A program made the position numbers and the translations under genes. A stretch of 64,000 bases of DNA, taken from assembly GCA_030789695.1 (NCBI GenBank), contig CM061141.1, forward strand, positions 280,309,871-280,373,870, in the 5' to 3' direction. The stretch is from Scilla litardierei (taxonomy: Eukaryota > Streptophyta > Magnoliopsida > Asparagales > Asparagaceae). The notes beneath the pieces are model-generated. The model did no database searches. It had not been told where the DNA came from and worked only from the letters and a program-made list of their open reading frames with translations. Of the stretch, positions 54,030 to 64,000 are shown in pieces. The stretch's first letter is position 1, and each line of letters opens with the position of its first letter.

Positions 54030-55981
54030 GTCTCCCCCGCTGGGTGGGGGACTGGAGCTCGAACTACATCTTTGTCGTCTTTCTCGAGGACGCCGAGATA
54101 TTGACAGGCTGGGGAGGGTTACGTCAGTATGACTTGATGTTGACTCTCTCCGAGGCCGACCAGGCAGCTGTTCGGCTGCTGTCGTCTCTTTCTTTCGAGG
54201 AGAAGTCGGTCTGGCCTCTGCTGGATGACCTGCTTCTCAAAACCGTTCTATTGTCCACCGGTAGGCTCTTCCCTTCTTTCTGTCCCCCCTTTTGCTTACC
54301 CTGATTTTCTCTTCTTCTGCAGATATGGCTGGGCGCGAATTCACCCGTAACGTTAATGAACTCATCCGGAGGGGTTCGAGCCGAAACCGAGGGCACCCAT
54401 CAGGACAGGCGCCCCGTCACACTGTTGACGAAGAGGTGCGCCAGGCCGAGCCGGCCGTGGGCAGAGTGGAGCCCACGGTAGTGGCGACTCCCCCCTTGGC
54501 CGTGGAGAACCTTCCCGAAGGTGAGTCTCCGGGGGCCGAACTTCTCTGCCCCGCCCCTGCCAAGGGGAGAGACACGGGAACCGATCCGCCTCCCCGAGCG
54601 CCCTTGGGGGGTCGCGACGCGGGGCACAAGCGCTCCCCTCCTACCTCCGCCGGACCCAGCGAGAGGAAGAGGCGGAAGGAGGGTGGGGAGACCCGCGTCC
54701 CGGCGGTCCCCGTGGTGCCGCCGGCCTCTGGCGAGGCCCTCTCGCTGACCCTGGTGACTACTGCCACCGTCTCAGCCGAGCCTTCCCTAGTGGGGGCCGG
54801 CGGTATGTTGGCGAACGCCTTGACGGGCCCCGAAGTGGCCCCCGGGGACTCGGTGTTCGTCGATTGGGCCGTGGACATCCAGTTGGCAGCGGCTCGGTCC
54901 TCCCTAGGGACCGATCTCTCCTGGAGAGAGCTCCCACCGACAAGCTGTCGGACTCCTTAGTCTGGCAACTTCAACAGGTTCGACTGCTTTGCTTCTCTCA
55001 AGATCGTCTCTTGACAATTCTTCATATAACTACTTCCTTTGTGCATGCCACCACAATGGCTGTTGAGGCGCAGCGCAGGGCCATCCGAGCGAGGGAGTTG
55101 GAGGAGTCCATCGCCCGGGACCGCGCAAGGGCTGGGACATCCGAGTTGGCCATCCAAGAGGCGCGCATGGAAGCTCGGCACCTCCGACTCCGGGTGGACG
55201 AGTGTCACGCCCCGCTTCCCAAAATGGACGGAGGCGAAGCGTGACAAGGCCCGCTTAGGCCAGAGCTGAGAAGCTCGGACCCAATAAGCGTCTGTAGAGG
55301 TACCATTTTAAAAGATTTTCAGGTTCTTGCATAATATAGTTCGAAACAACAGAACGTACGGAAAGGAAGTTGCATTCATTAAATTAGAGATATAATATCC
55401 AACAAGTACAAAGTCTAAAAAAAAGAAGCCTAAGCGTGGCAACAAACTATCTAAAAGAAAAATGAAAGTAGTAACCTCTGAAAGTGGCGACTAAAAGACC
55501 TCAAGGTCTGGTCCTCGTCAGGCACGTACTCTGGGTCGACGTCCTCGGCTCCTCGTACTCCAGTGAGTCTGCCTCGTCCACGAACTCTGGCTGAGCACCT
55601 GATGTACAGCACCCAAGAGAAAGGAACTGTACGTCAGGTAAAGTCTACAAGAAGGGTTAGACTTTACTGCAAGTGCACCGAACTTTAAACAATGGTTTAC
55701 TGGTTGATTAGCATGCTGTGGTTATAACAGAGTAACGCAACAGGAAGTAACGTAGCAGGAAAGTAAAACGGGACAAGTAGTAGTAGTAGTAGCGTGTGCT
55801 ACCAGCTACGGGACTAACCTACAGGTGTCATGACAAGTCGGGACGTGACGGGAACAAGACGAGACAAGACAAGTGAGACACGAAAGGGTTCACGCCTTAC
55901 GGTTCGAGGGGGATCAGACCCTCTTGCCGTGCGCACGCTCAACCCAACACTAAACCCAGGAAATCAGGACAAGAATTACAT

Positions 55982-56258
55982 GGATCACTTCCGCTAGGGA
56001 AACATCCGAAACGCCCGAAGGCTTTTTGTGTAACAGGGATCACTTTCGCGGGGGAAAGCATCCGAAACGCCCGAAGGCTTTTTGTATCACGGGGATCACT
56101 CTCGCATGGAGAGCATCCGAAACGCCCGCAGGCTTTTTGTATCACGGGGATCACTCTCGCATGGAGAGCATCCGAAACGCCTGCAGGCTTTTTGTATCAC
56201 GGGGATCACTCTCGCATGGAGAGCATCCGAAACGCCCGCAGGCTTTTTGTGTAACAGG
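55982..56258. repeat. 55-56 bp minisatellite, five units, each a hairpin
   Basis: Units start at 55982, 56037, 56093, 56148 and 56203. Each reads GGATCAC, stem, loop, complementary stem, then CATCC, and afterwards a GCC/GGC mini-hairpin followed by TTTTT. Inner stems differ by unit: TTCC/GGAA, CTTTC/GAAAG, then CTCTC/GAGAG three times. Confidence 0.92.
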
Positions 56259-57161
56259 GTCATGACATGACAAGTGTAAGGAATTGTTATTCTAGGGTGT
56301 CCACACGCACGCACACACAAGATAGTCCTATGATGTCAAAAGTTGTTTTTTGTCGAGCTTAGACTTCGTCGTCAAGTCTAAGTCGTCAGGGGCGTCCCGG
56401 ACGCTATCATTTCACGTCCGATTTTATACATTCACAGACTAACAGTTCTAGCAATCTAAAACCAAAGCACGGTCAAAAAACGCAAGTGGGTACACTTGCC
56501 TGCGATGGCGAGTGTGTCGTCCTCTCGAAGCGTCTCGTCCAAGCATCTCGTCCGCGGAAGTCCGTCTGAAATATCGCCACGGCGACGGTGTCAGGTCTCA
56601 ATTTCATCAAATCCTATTAGGGTTCGTTTCTAGGTTATCGGGACTATCCTATTTGTCAAAAGTCACTTTTTCGATGTTTCAGCCTAATCGACGATCTATC
56701 CTATGTGCACAATCAACAAAGTCCATTCGTAGATTTTTCTAAGTTCGTACAACGTTTTACTGGTGCTGGAAAATAAATTTTAGTTCAAGTTGACGATTTT
56801 TAGTTTAGGGTTCAGTCAGCTATTGTGGGGGTTTCTACAAGTTTCGGGGAACCAACCTGAACCGGAGTTTGTCGTAGATAGGAAGTCGTGTCTGATCGGA
56901 GAACTCCTCAGCTTCAGATCTGGTCCTCACACGATTCCCCAAAAGCTGGAACTTGCGACGAAGGCCTACGACATGTTGGAACGTCGTAGACGGCAAATTC
57001 ACGAAGTAGCACACCCAAGTGGGGTCCACAGCAGTGCTAGGGGTCAATGGAGGACCCACAACACCTCTGGAGAACTTGGGGGGCCCACCACATGAGTTGG
57101 TGTGGGAGAAACCAAGTTGCGACGAACGGCCGTTGGTCGTGCACTGCCGGTGCGGGGGTTC

Positions 57162-57313
57162 CTCTCGGTCAGACCGAGAGGGGCTCTCGGTCATGCGCGT
57201 TGCAGCGCAGTGAGGGCGTTGCAAGGCGGGCGCTTCGGTCGCAACGGGTCGGTGCGGAGATATCTGTCGGTCGGGCGCTGAGACGGGGGAAAATCTCTCG
57301 GTCAGACCGAGAG
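57162..57313. repeat. Paired CTCTCGGTC-A-GACCGAGAG palindromes
   Basis: Two copies, at 57162-57180 and 57295-57313, with 9-bp arms around a single central base. Both recur in the other LTR near 63250 and 63380. Confidence 0.85.
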
Positions 57314-57535
57314 ATGGCCTCGGTCGGAGTGGGCGACAGCGGGGGGGGGGGGGGGCGTTGCAATGGAGCGCTGCGAGCAGCGATGCGGAGCGGAGCGCCG
57401 GTCGTGCGCTGGGAATTGCAGGGGCGGGCTCCGGTCGTGCACTGGGGCGTTCGTCGCAACGTTGCGACGAAGCTTTGGGAGAGGAAACGGCGGATAGGGT
57501 TTTGTGTAATGCGAAAATAAGCTAGCCTAGGGCTA

Positions 57536-57544
57536 ATATAAATA
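57536..57544 (-). promoter_or_regulatory. TATA-like box in LARD-like LTR
   Basis: TATTTATAT in sense, about 585 bp into the LTR and upstream of the palindromes, which would then lie in the transcribed R/U5 part. Confidence 0.4.
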
Positions 57545-58128
57545 GGTTAGAGCTAGGGTTAGGGTTAGGGTTTAAGAAAACGTAATTAAAATAATTAAAA
57601 TATTTAATTTAATTTAAAATTACTCTCCTCTCCTTCACGAAATTTGTGTGCGGCCAAAAATTCTGAAATTTGGTCAGAAAATTATTTAATACGCTATTAG
57701 AATATAGAAATTTTATTATAATTTAAACACTTATAAAAATAGGTTTTAAAATTATTTTAAACTTAATTAAAAATTGAAAATAGGTCAAATTAAGCCTAAA
57801 AATTGTAAAATAATTATGGGGTGTTCGGGGAAACGAAAGAAAGAGAGTGGAGAAGATGGATCAAAATTTCGACGTCGAGAGACGAAACTAAAAATAGAAA
57901 CGTCTCGTGTCAAAACAGAAAGTCGCGACGTCACATCAAATTAGATAGTATCGCGGAAGGACGACTCGAGATATGTCGTTCCAAAGTTGTTCCACAATCT
58001 AATACTTTCAGAGACGATCACGACGACATATCACTCAATAATGTTCAAAATCAAATAGAGTCTAAAATAAACACGTGCACGATCAAAAGTACGTGCACGA
58101 AAAAGTATGATGGAAACAGGCTTTTACA

Positions 58129-61100
58129 TTCTACCCACCTTAGAAATGATTCCGCCCTCGGAATCACTCACACTAATAATAATATTACCCATATAACCTT
58201 ATACCCGCAACTATCATGTCTACTCACAAAGATTTCTAATCCTGTAACTTCGAACAACGTTCCTCAATAATCCATCGTAATCCATCTTTTCACTGGACAA
58301 AGCCACGACTAAACTCTCATCCTAACACTTAACTATAGACCCATCACTGCTGTTCCAATTTCCAACTCCACGTTCTCCTAAAAGGATAATAATCACCTTC
58401 TCTTACCATACCACTCTATTACGCATCATCGCTCCATAACATCTTTAAATTTTCTCAATCTATTCCCAATATTAATCAGTCGCTAAAATGGTGTTCTAGT
58501 CGATCACCAATCCAAGACGAAAACTTTGTCTATCTTACAACACCATTCACAAATCATCAATCGACGTGTCCTCAATACATTCTGTGTCATATCTTCCCAT
58601 AAATTTATCCGTCAAATAATCGAGCTATCAAGATCACATCTCCTCCTACTTATTATAAATTTTTTTTCAACCAATATTAAATCCGACAATCTAACCATCC
58701 ATTTATCTCAACACGTCGTGTTACTCCCAATGTCTTCTCACGTCAACTCAACAATCAAGTCTCGATGCTAATAAAAGCTCCACTCAACCTCAAGATCACC
58801 CTAACTCCTACCATACTCTGTAGCCATCCCTATCTACCATTTTCAAATCTGTTAAGTTCTCATCTTCACGCATATACTTTCATCCGACCAGAATTTCCCA
58901 CTGAGTCTGTCTCACATCGGTATTATAAATAAGTCTTGGACAGCTCATTCTTTTCATCCAAAAGATATTCTAATCCATCATCCTGGTGTTCCACGATCAA
59001 TTAATCATTGCAATAACTCATCTCTCCTTGAGTCTACCCGTAAACAAAACCTATAATGATAATAGCTTGCCCCAATTAATATAACAACCATAAACACGAA
59101 AATTTCTTTAAGGGAGCGAGAAGAGAAGAGAAAGAGAGACTTAAGGCCAAAGAATTATTTTAAAACATTTGGAAAAAAACGTGTGATGTTGCGGTAATGG
59201 ATGATGGAGGATGAGTGATTTGTGATCTTGTGAGCTAGTCTCAAAACTTTAAAGATTTGGTTTAAAAGAAAACAAAGTTTTGGTACAGTCACATACAGCC
59301 CAGATAAACTATTCATTAATATAAAGACCAAGTCTAAGGAACTGTCTGCTATGACACTATTCACATCATATGAATACCATCATTCAGACAACTTTAAGCA
59401 TAACAGGGTTAACACTGAGCACACATTCAAGATACAAGAGCAATCATCAGGATCCTAACGAATACACATTCATACAGGTCTACACACTCTACCTATACTC
59501 ATGCACCACAACGACATCACCTACCAAAGGGCCTACTCCTAAACTGGAGATAGCATGGACAACTACAAGGGCTAATATCTACGTAAAATAAAGGAAACAA
59601 AAACCAAAAGTGTAATGAACTAAATCGGGAGGAACGAGTTCAAGTAAGGCGGGGCAAGGAGATAGTTGGTTGGATGGAACGAAAAATATTCTTCAAAATA
59701 ATTAGATTGATGACGGGAGAATTACGTGTAAAATATGGTATCATATACTTTTATATAAAAAAAGCAGGAGGAAGTGAGCAGATGGTAGAATTTTAAAATT
59801 TTGGAAAAAGTAAGACGAAGGAAGGATGGGTAGGGTGGGAAACGATTGTTTTGCAAATGAAAATAAGTTTACACAAAGATTTTGAAATGTGGTCACGAGG
59901 AACATAGAACAGATATAATAATAATAATAAAATAATTGAAGTTCCCCCTAGTTTAGAAAATATTTTAAAAAGTATGCACGGTAAGTGATTTAGAAATAGA
60001 TCTTGTAGCCCAGAAAAATATAAATTGAATTATCGAAATGTTAACACGGTTTTAAAAATGAAAATATGAAAGATACTGATTTTGAACTAATTACCAGATA
60101 GTAACTTGAAAATTGACAACCAAGGAGATTTCAAAAAAATCTAAGAAGGAAACTTTCAACCGAAAAGCAAAAAAAATTTTAAATATATATATAATAAAGG
60201 GTTTTCAAGGGAGTTTAACCGAGCGAAAAATTTAATAATGAGTTTCGAAGACAAGAAATAAAAGAAATAAAAATAGGATGAGGTAGCGATTGTTTGTAAA
60301 TGAAAGTAAGTCTAAACAAGGATTCTTGAAGTATGAGCACGATGAACATAGGGCTGTTTATACATATACGAGAAAAATTTAAAGTTCTCTTTGGTTTAGA
60401 AAATATTCTAAAAGTTCGTGCGGTGAATGATTAGCAATAAAATTTTGTAGTTTAGAAAAGTAATATTTATATATATATGATTAAAGAATTGATAACGAGG
60501 TTTAAAACTGAGACACGAAAATGCCGATTTGAAAACAGGTACGAGATAGTAAAATAATTTTACGACCAGGGAGGTTTCAAGATTAGTGAAAGAATTTTAA
60601 CTCAACCGAAAAACAATAATTTTGAAATATATGGTATATGGGTTTTCAAGAAATTAAGCTGAGCGAAGAAACTGAATAAAGAATTTCAAAAATACTTTTA
60701 GAGGAGGCAAAATGGGCAAAGAGAAAGATTCGAAGGATCTACTATGATCGTTAGGAAACGATCACGTGAATCGGGAGAAAGGAAAAAAAATGATCGCGTG
60801 ATGGTTACACATAGGATATGATGCAGGGAAGCTACGATGGGACCCTACGATCAATAACACAAAAAAAATGTATTGATCAGAGTGACGCTAGAAGTCAGGG
60901 GTCCTACTTATCGGGTCTTCTAAAGATCAGGATAACTCAGCTCTAAGACTTCTTAATGAGCTAAACTATATTCAAGATCTAAAGGGAAGGTTCCTAAGAG
61001 AATCAAGGTTACATTCTACTGGGCCCGACGTCGATGGACTCGAGCGAACGATTAAAAGAGAGGGGCTCCAGAAATCTAACACGGTCAGAGTCAAATGGGG

Positions 61101-61295
61101 ATGCTAAGGTAGTCTAGGACGAGGACGACTAAGTCTTAACCAAGGCGTCAGACTATCAAACCTAGGCGTCTATCTAAGTCTTCCTACTATCTGAGACTGG
61201 GAAACTAATTCAGACTTATACGTTGATATTAAATGAATGCGGTACTTTTATTGTTCCAAACTTTTGCAAGACCTGCATGGGCCACCACTAAAACC
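58129..61295 (-). other. Internal region of LARD-like element, no gene found
   Basis: It starts next to the LTR with the PPT (58129-58141). The following phrase GATTCCGAGGGCGGAATC (sense) recalls the C-terminal end of Tekay/Del pol. The remaining 3 kb is AT-rich, with no frame over about 80 codons. Two stretches (about 59630-60180 and 60230-60660) share wording such as TTTAGAAAATATT and look like a degenerate internal duplication. Confidence 0.6.
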
Positions 61296-64000
61296 TGTCA
61301 CGCCCCGCTTCCCAAAATGGATGGAGGCGAAGCGTGACAAGGCCCGCTTAGGCCAGAGCTGAGAAGCTCGCACCCAATAAGCATCTGTAGAGGTACCATT
61401 TTAAAAGATTATCAGGTTCTTGCATAATATAGTTCGAAACAACAGAAAGTACGGAAAGGAAGTTGCATTCATTAAATTAGAGATATAATATCCAACAAGT
61501 ACAAAGTCTAAAAAAAAGCCTAAGCGTGGCAACAAACTATCTAAAAGAAAACTGAAAGTAGTAACCTCTGAAAGTGGCGACTAAAAGACCTCAAGGTATG
61601 GTCCTCGTCAGGCACGTACTCTGGGTCGACGTCCTCGGCTCCTCGTACTCCAGTGAGTCTGCCTCGTCCACGAACTCTGGCTGAGCACCTGACGTACAGC
61701 ACCCAAGAGAAAGGAACTGTACGTCAGGTAAAATCTACAAGAAGGGTTAGACTTTACTGCAAGTGCACCGAACTTTAAACAACGGTTTACTGGTTGATTA
61801 GCATGATGTTGTTATAACAGAGTAACGCAACATGAAGTAACGTAGCAGAAAAGTAAAACGGGACAAGTAGTAGTAGTAGTGTATGCTACCAGCTACGGGA
61901 CTAACCTACAGGTGTCATGACAAGTCGGGACGTGACGGGAACAAGACGAGACAAGACAAGTGAGACACGAAAGGGTTCACGCCTTACGGTTCGAGGGGGA
62001 TCAGACCCTCTTGTCGTGCGCACACTCAACCCAACCCCAAACCCAGGAACTCAGGACAAGAATTACAGGGATCACTTCCGCTAGGGAAACATCCGAAACG
62101 CCCGAAGGCTTTTTGTGTAACAGGGATCACTTTCGCGGGGGAAAGCATCCGAAACGCCCGAAGGCTTTTTGTATCGCGGGGATCACTCTCGCATGGAGAG
62201 CATCCAAAACGCCCACAGGCTTTTTGTATCACGTGGATCACTCTCGCATGGAGAGCATCCGAAACACCCGCATGATTTTTGTATCACGGGGATCACTCTC
62301 GCATGGAGAGCATCCGAAACGCACGCAGGCTTTTTGTGTAACAGGGTCATGACATGACAAGTGTAAGGAATTGTTATTCTAGGGTGTCCACACGCACGCA
62401 CATGCAAGATAGTCCTATGATGTCAGAAGTTTTTTTTTGTCGAGATTAGACTTCGTCGTCAAGTCTAAGTCGTCAGGGGCGTCCCGGACGCTATCATTTC
62501 ACGTCCGGTTTTATACATTCACAGACAACAGTTCTAGTAATCTAAGACCAAAGCATGGTCAAAAAACACAAGTGGGTACACTTGCCTGCGATGGCGAGTG
62601 TGTCGTCCTCTCGAAGCGTCTCGTCCAAGCGTCTCGTCCGCGGAAATCCGTCTGAAATATCGCCACGGCGACGGTGTCAGGTCTCAATTTCATCAAATCC
62701 TATTTGGGTTCGTTTCTAGGTTATCGGGACTATCCTATTTGTCAAAAGTCACTTTTTCGATGTTTCAACCTAATCGACGATCTATCCTATATGCACAGTC
62801 AACAAAGTCCATTCGTCGATTTTTCTAAGTTCGTACAACGTTTTACTGGTGCTGGAAAATAAATTTTAGTTCAAGTTGACGATTTTTAGTTTAGGGTTCA
62901 GTCAGCTATTGTGGGGGTTTCTACAAGTTTCAGGGAACCAACCTGAACCGGAGTTTGTCGTATATAGGAAGTCGTGTCTGATCGGAGAACTCCTCATATT
63001 CAGATCTGGTCCTCGCACGATTCCCCAAAAGCTGGAACTTGCGACGAAGGCCTACGACGTGTCGAAACGTCGTAGACGGCAAATCCACGAAGTAGCACAC
63101 CCAAGTGGGGCCCACAGTAGTGCTAGGGGTCAATGGGGGACCCACAACACCTCTGGAGAACTTGGGGGCCCACCACAGGAGTTGGTGTGGGAGAAACCAA
63201 GTTGCGACGAACGGCCGTCGGTCGTGCACTGCCGGTGCGGGGGTTCCTCTCTGTCAGACCGAGAGGGGCTCTCGGTCATGCGCGTTGTAGCGTAGTGAGT
63301 GCGTTGCAAGGCGGGCTCTTCAGTCGCAGCGGGTCGGTGCGGAGATATCTGTCGGTTGGGCGCTGAGGCGGGGAAAATCTCTCGGTCAGACCGAGAGATG
63401 GCCTCGGTCGGAGCGGGTGACAGCGGGGGGGCATTGCAACGGAGCGCTGTGAGCAGCGATGCAGAGCGGAGAGCCGGTCGTGCCCTGGGAATTGCGGGGG
63501 CGTGCTCCGGTCGTGCACTGAGGCGTTCGTCGCAACGTTGCGACGAAGCTTTGGGAGAGGAAACGGCGGCTAGGGTTTTGTGTAATGCGAAAATAAGCTT
63601 GCTTAGGGCTAATATAAATAGGTTAGAGCTAGGGTTAGGGTTAGGGTTTAAGAAAACGTAATTAAAATAATTAAAATATTTAATTTAATTTAAAATTACT
63701 CTCATCTCCCTCACAAAATTTGTGTGCGGCCAAAAATTCTGAAATTTGGTCAGAAAATTATATAATACGTTATTAGAATATAGAAATTTTATTATAATTT
63801 AAACATTTATAAAAATAGGTTTTAAAATTATTTTAAACTTACTTAAAAATTGAAAATAGGTCAAATTAAGCCTAAAAATTGTAAATTAATTATGGGGTGT
63901 TTGGGGAGACGAAAGAAAGAGAGTGGAGAAGACGGATCTAAATTTTGACATCGAGAGACAAAACTAAAAATAGAAACGTCTCGTGTCAAAACAGAAAGTC
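61296..64000 (-). repeat. 5' LTR of LARD-like element, truncated by window end
   Basis: At least 2705 bp, collinear with 55203-58128 to the last base. By eye it diverges by a few percent. Minisatellite units at 62069-62344. Confidence 0.8.
62069..62344. repeat. Second copy of the hairpin minisatellite
   Basis: Five units as at 55982-56258. Changes relative to the first array fall mainly in the GCC/GGC segment, while the long inner stems are unchanged. Confidence 0.9.

Larger units (their letters stand above)
40224..55202 (-). mobile_element. Ty3/gypsy element, probably Tat lineage (right copy, two later insertions)
   Basis: Inverted relative to the left copy at 1-3395. 3' LTR 40224-41152, PPT 41153-41164 (minus strand), then the antisense ORF on the plus strand. 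It is interrupted by the Athila-like element 42108-54029 and again at 55203 by the 2.9-kb-LTR element; the remainder lies beyond the window. The bases before 40224 (CTAAC) would be the target duplication, which cannot be tested. Confidence 0.7.
41508..55202 (+). pseudogene. Antisense ORF of right Tat-like element, split by a retrotransposon
   Basis: Exon 1 is 41508-42107 and, beyond the Athila-like insertion, 54035-54260; the insertion falls between two codons. Intron 54261-54322 is GT...AG. Exon 2 is 54323-54977, with a frameshift near 54930. A second intron, 54978 to about 55046, has GT but an apparently mutated acceptor (CAT for CAG). Exon 3 holds a coiled coil (RRAIRARELEESIARDRARA) until the next insertion at 55203. 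A TGA at 41580-41582 interrupts the N-terminus. The PF04195-type core includes NEVGIYVESFRLGLSFPLHS. Same family and exon plan as 1-1993. Function unknown. Confidence 0.75.
55203..58128 (-). repeat. 3' LTR of LARD-like element
   Basis: 2926 bp. It includes the minisatellite at 55982-56258, palindromes CTCTCGGTCAGACCGAGAG at 57162 and 57295, a G-run near 57344, a TATA-type box at 57536-57544 and a short GGGTTAGGGTTAGGGTTT stretch near 57553. Short frames repeated in both LTRs are not genes. Confidence 0.8.
55203..64000 (-). mobile_element. Large non-coding LTR element (LARD-like), minus orientation, right end outside window
   Basis: Two direct repeats begin TGTCACGCCCCGC at 55203 and 61296. 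The first ends ...GGCTTTTACA at 58128, followed by a pyrimidine tract that is a PPT in sense (AAGGTGGGTAGAA). This gives 2926-bp LTRs and a 3.2-kb internal part with no supported ORF. The second LTR is cut by the window end, probably about 200 bp short. No recognisable PBS follows the 5' LTR. The PPT and adjoining phrase resemble the end of Tekay/Del-type gypsy elements, so it may derive from one. The bases before 55203 (ACGAG) would be the target duplication. Confidence 0.75.

Noticed and set aside
55982..56258. CRISPR-like array
   Set aside because: Units are contiguous 55-56 bp with no unique spacers, in a plant LTR.
55982..56258. Intrinsic terminators (GCC-loop-GGC then TTTTT) in the minisatellite
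   Set aside because: The T-run is on the strand opposite to the element and Rho-independent termination is bacterial; kept only as a structural observation.
57553..57575. Interstitial telomere
   Set aside because: Only about three TTAGGG-like units within an LTR, also in its partner; a telobox-type motif is more likely.

Overview
The window is repeat-dense DNA from a large flowering-plant genome. It contains plant-type Ty1/copia and Ty3/gypsy LTR retrotransposons with tRNA-iMet and tRNA-Asp primer sites, a CACTA (En/Spm) transposon with TnpD (tnp2) and TnpA pseudogenes, and plant telobox-type leaders. I found no convincing host gene, tRNA or rRNA. The species cannot be named from this sequence.

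Layout. (1) 1-3395: the 3' end of a plus-strand Ty3/gypsy element, probably Tat lineage. Its 3' LTR is 2304-3395, and it carries an antisense three-exon ORF of the 'putative gypsy-type transposase' family. (2) 3733 to about 15955: a CACTA element in minus orientation. Its 3' terminus is at 3733, with decayed TnpA (4538-6263) and TnpD (10317-14008) and an old copia RNase H fragment (9445-9760) in the spacer. (3) 15956-28592: a young SIRE/Maximus-type copia element on the minus strand, complete with LTRs, PBS, gag, pol, third ORF and PPT. It is flanked by the 5-bp duplication TTAAC. (4) 28598-29322: a CACTA terminus with a different subterminal repeat from the one at 3733. (5) 29323 to about 38676: the 3' part of a plus-strand copia element. 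Its LTR is split by (6) 31204-38113, a minus-strand gag-only copia element with duplication CACTT. (7) 40224 onward: a second Tat-like copy, inverted relative to the first. Its antisense ORF is broken by (8) 42108-54029, an Athila-like element on the minus strand (duplication GTCTC) that keeps gag-protease and a third ORF but has no reverse transcriptase or integrase. It is broken again by (9) 55203 to beyond the window end, a non-coding element with LTRs of about 2.9 kb.

How the parts work together. The nesting gives an order: the right Tat copy is older than both insertions within it, and the truncated copia is older than the gag-only copia. LTR comparison by eye makes the 12.6-kb copia youngest, then the Athila-like element, then the gag-only copia. 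Most elements are broken by stops or frameshifts; the long copia is the best preserved. The non-autonomous ones would need reverse transcriptase and integrase from elsewhere.

The most unusual content is structural. Athila-like LTRs carry five hairpins with an invariant 14-nt loop and unrelated stems. Two unrelated elements repeat their LTR palindrome arrays in front of the third ORF, in the Athila-like case followed directly by a TATA box. The 2.9-kb LTRs carry a minisatellite whose units show compensatory stem changes. The Tat-like antisense ORF has a conserved G-box promoter of its own.
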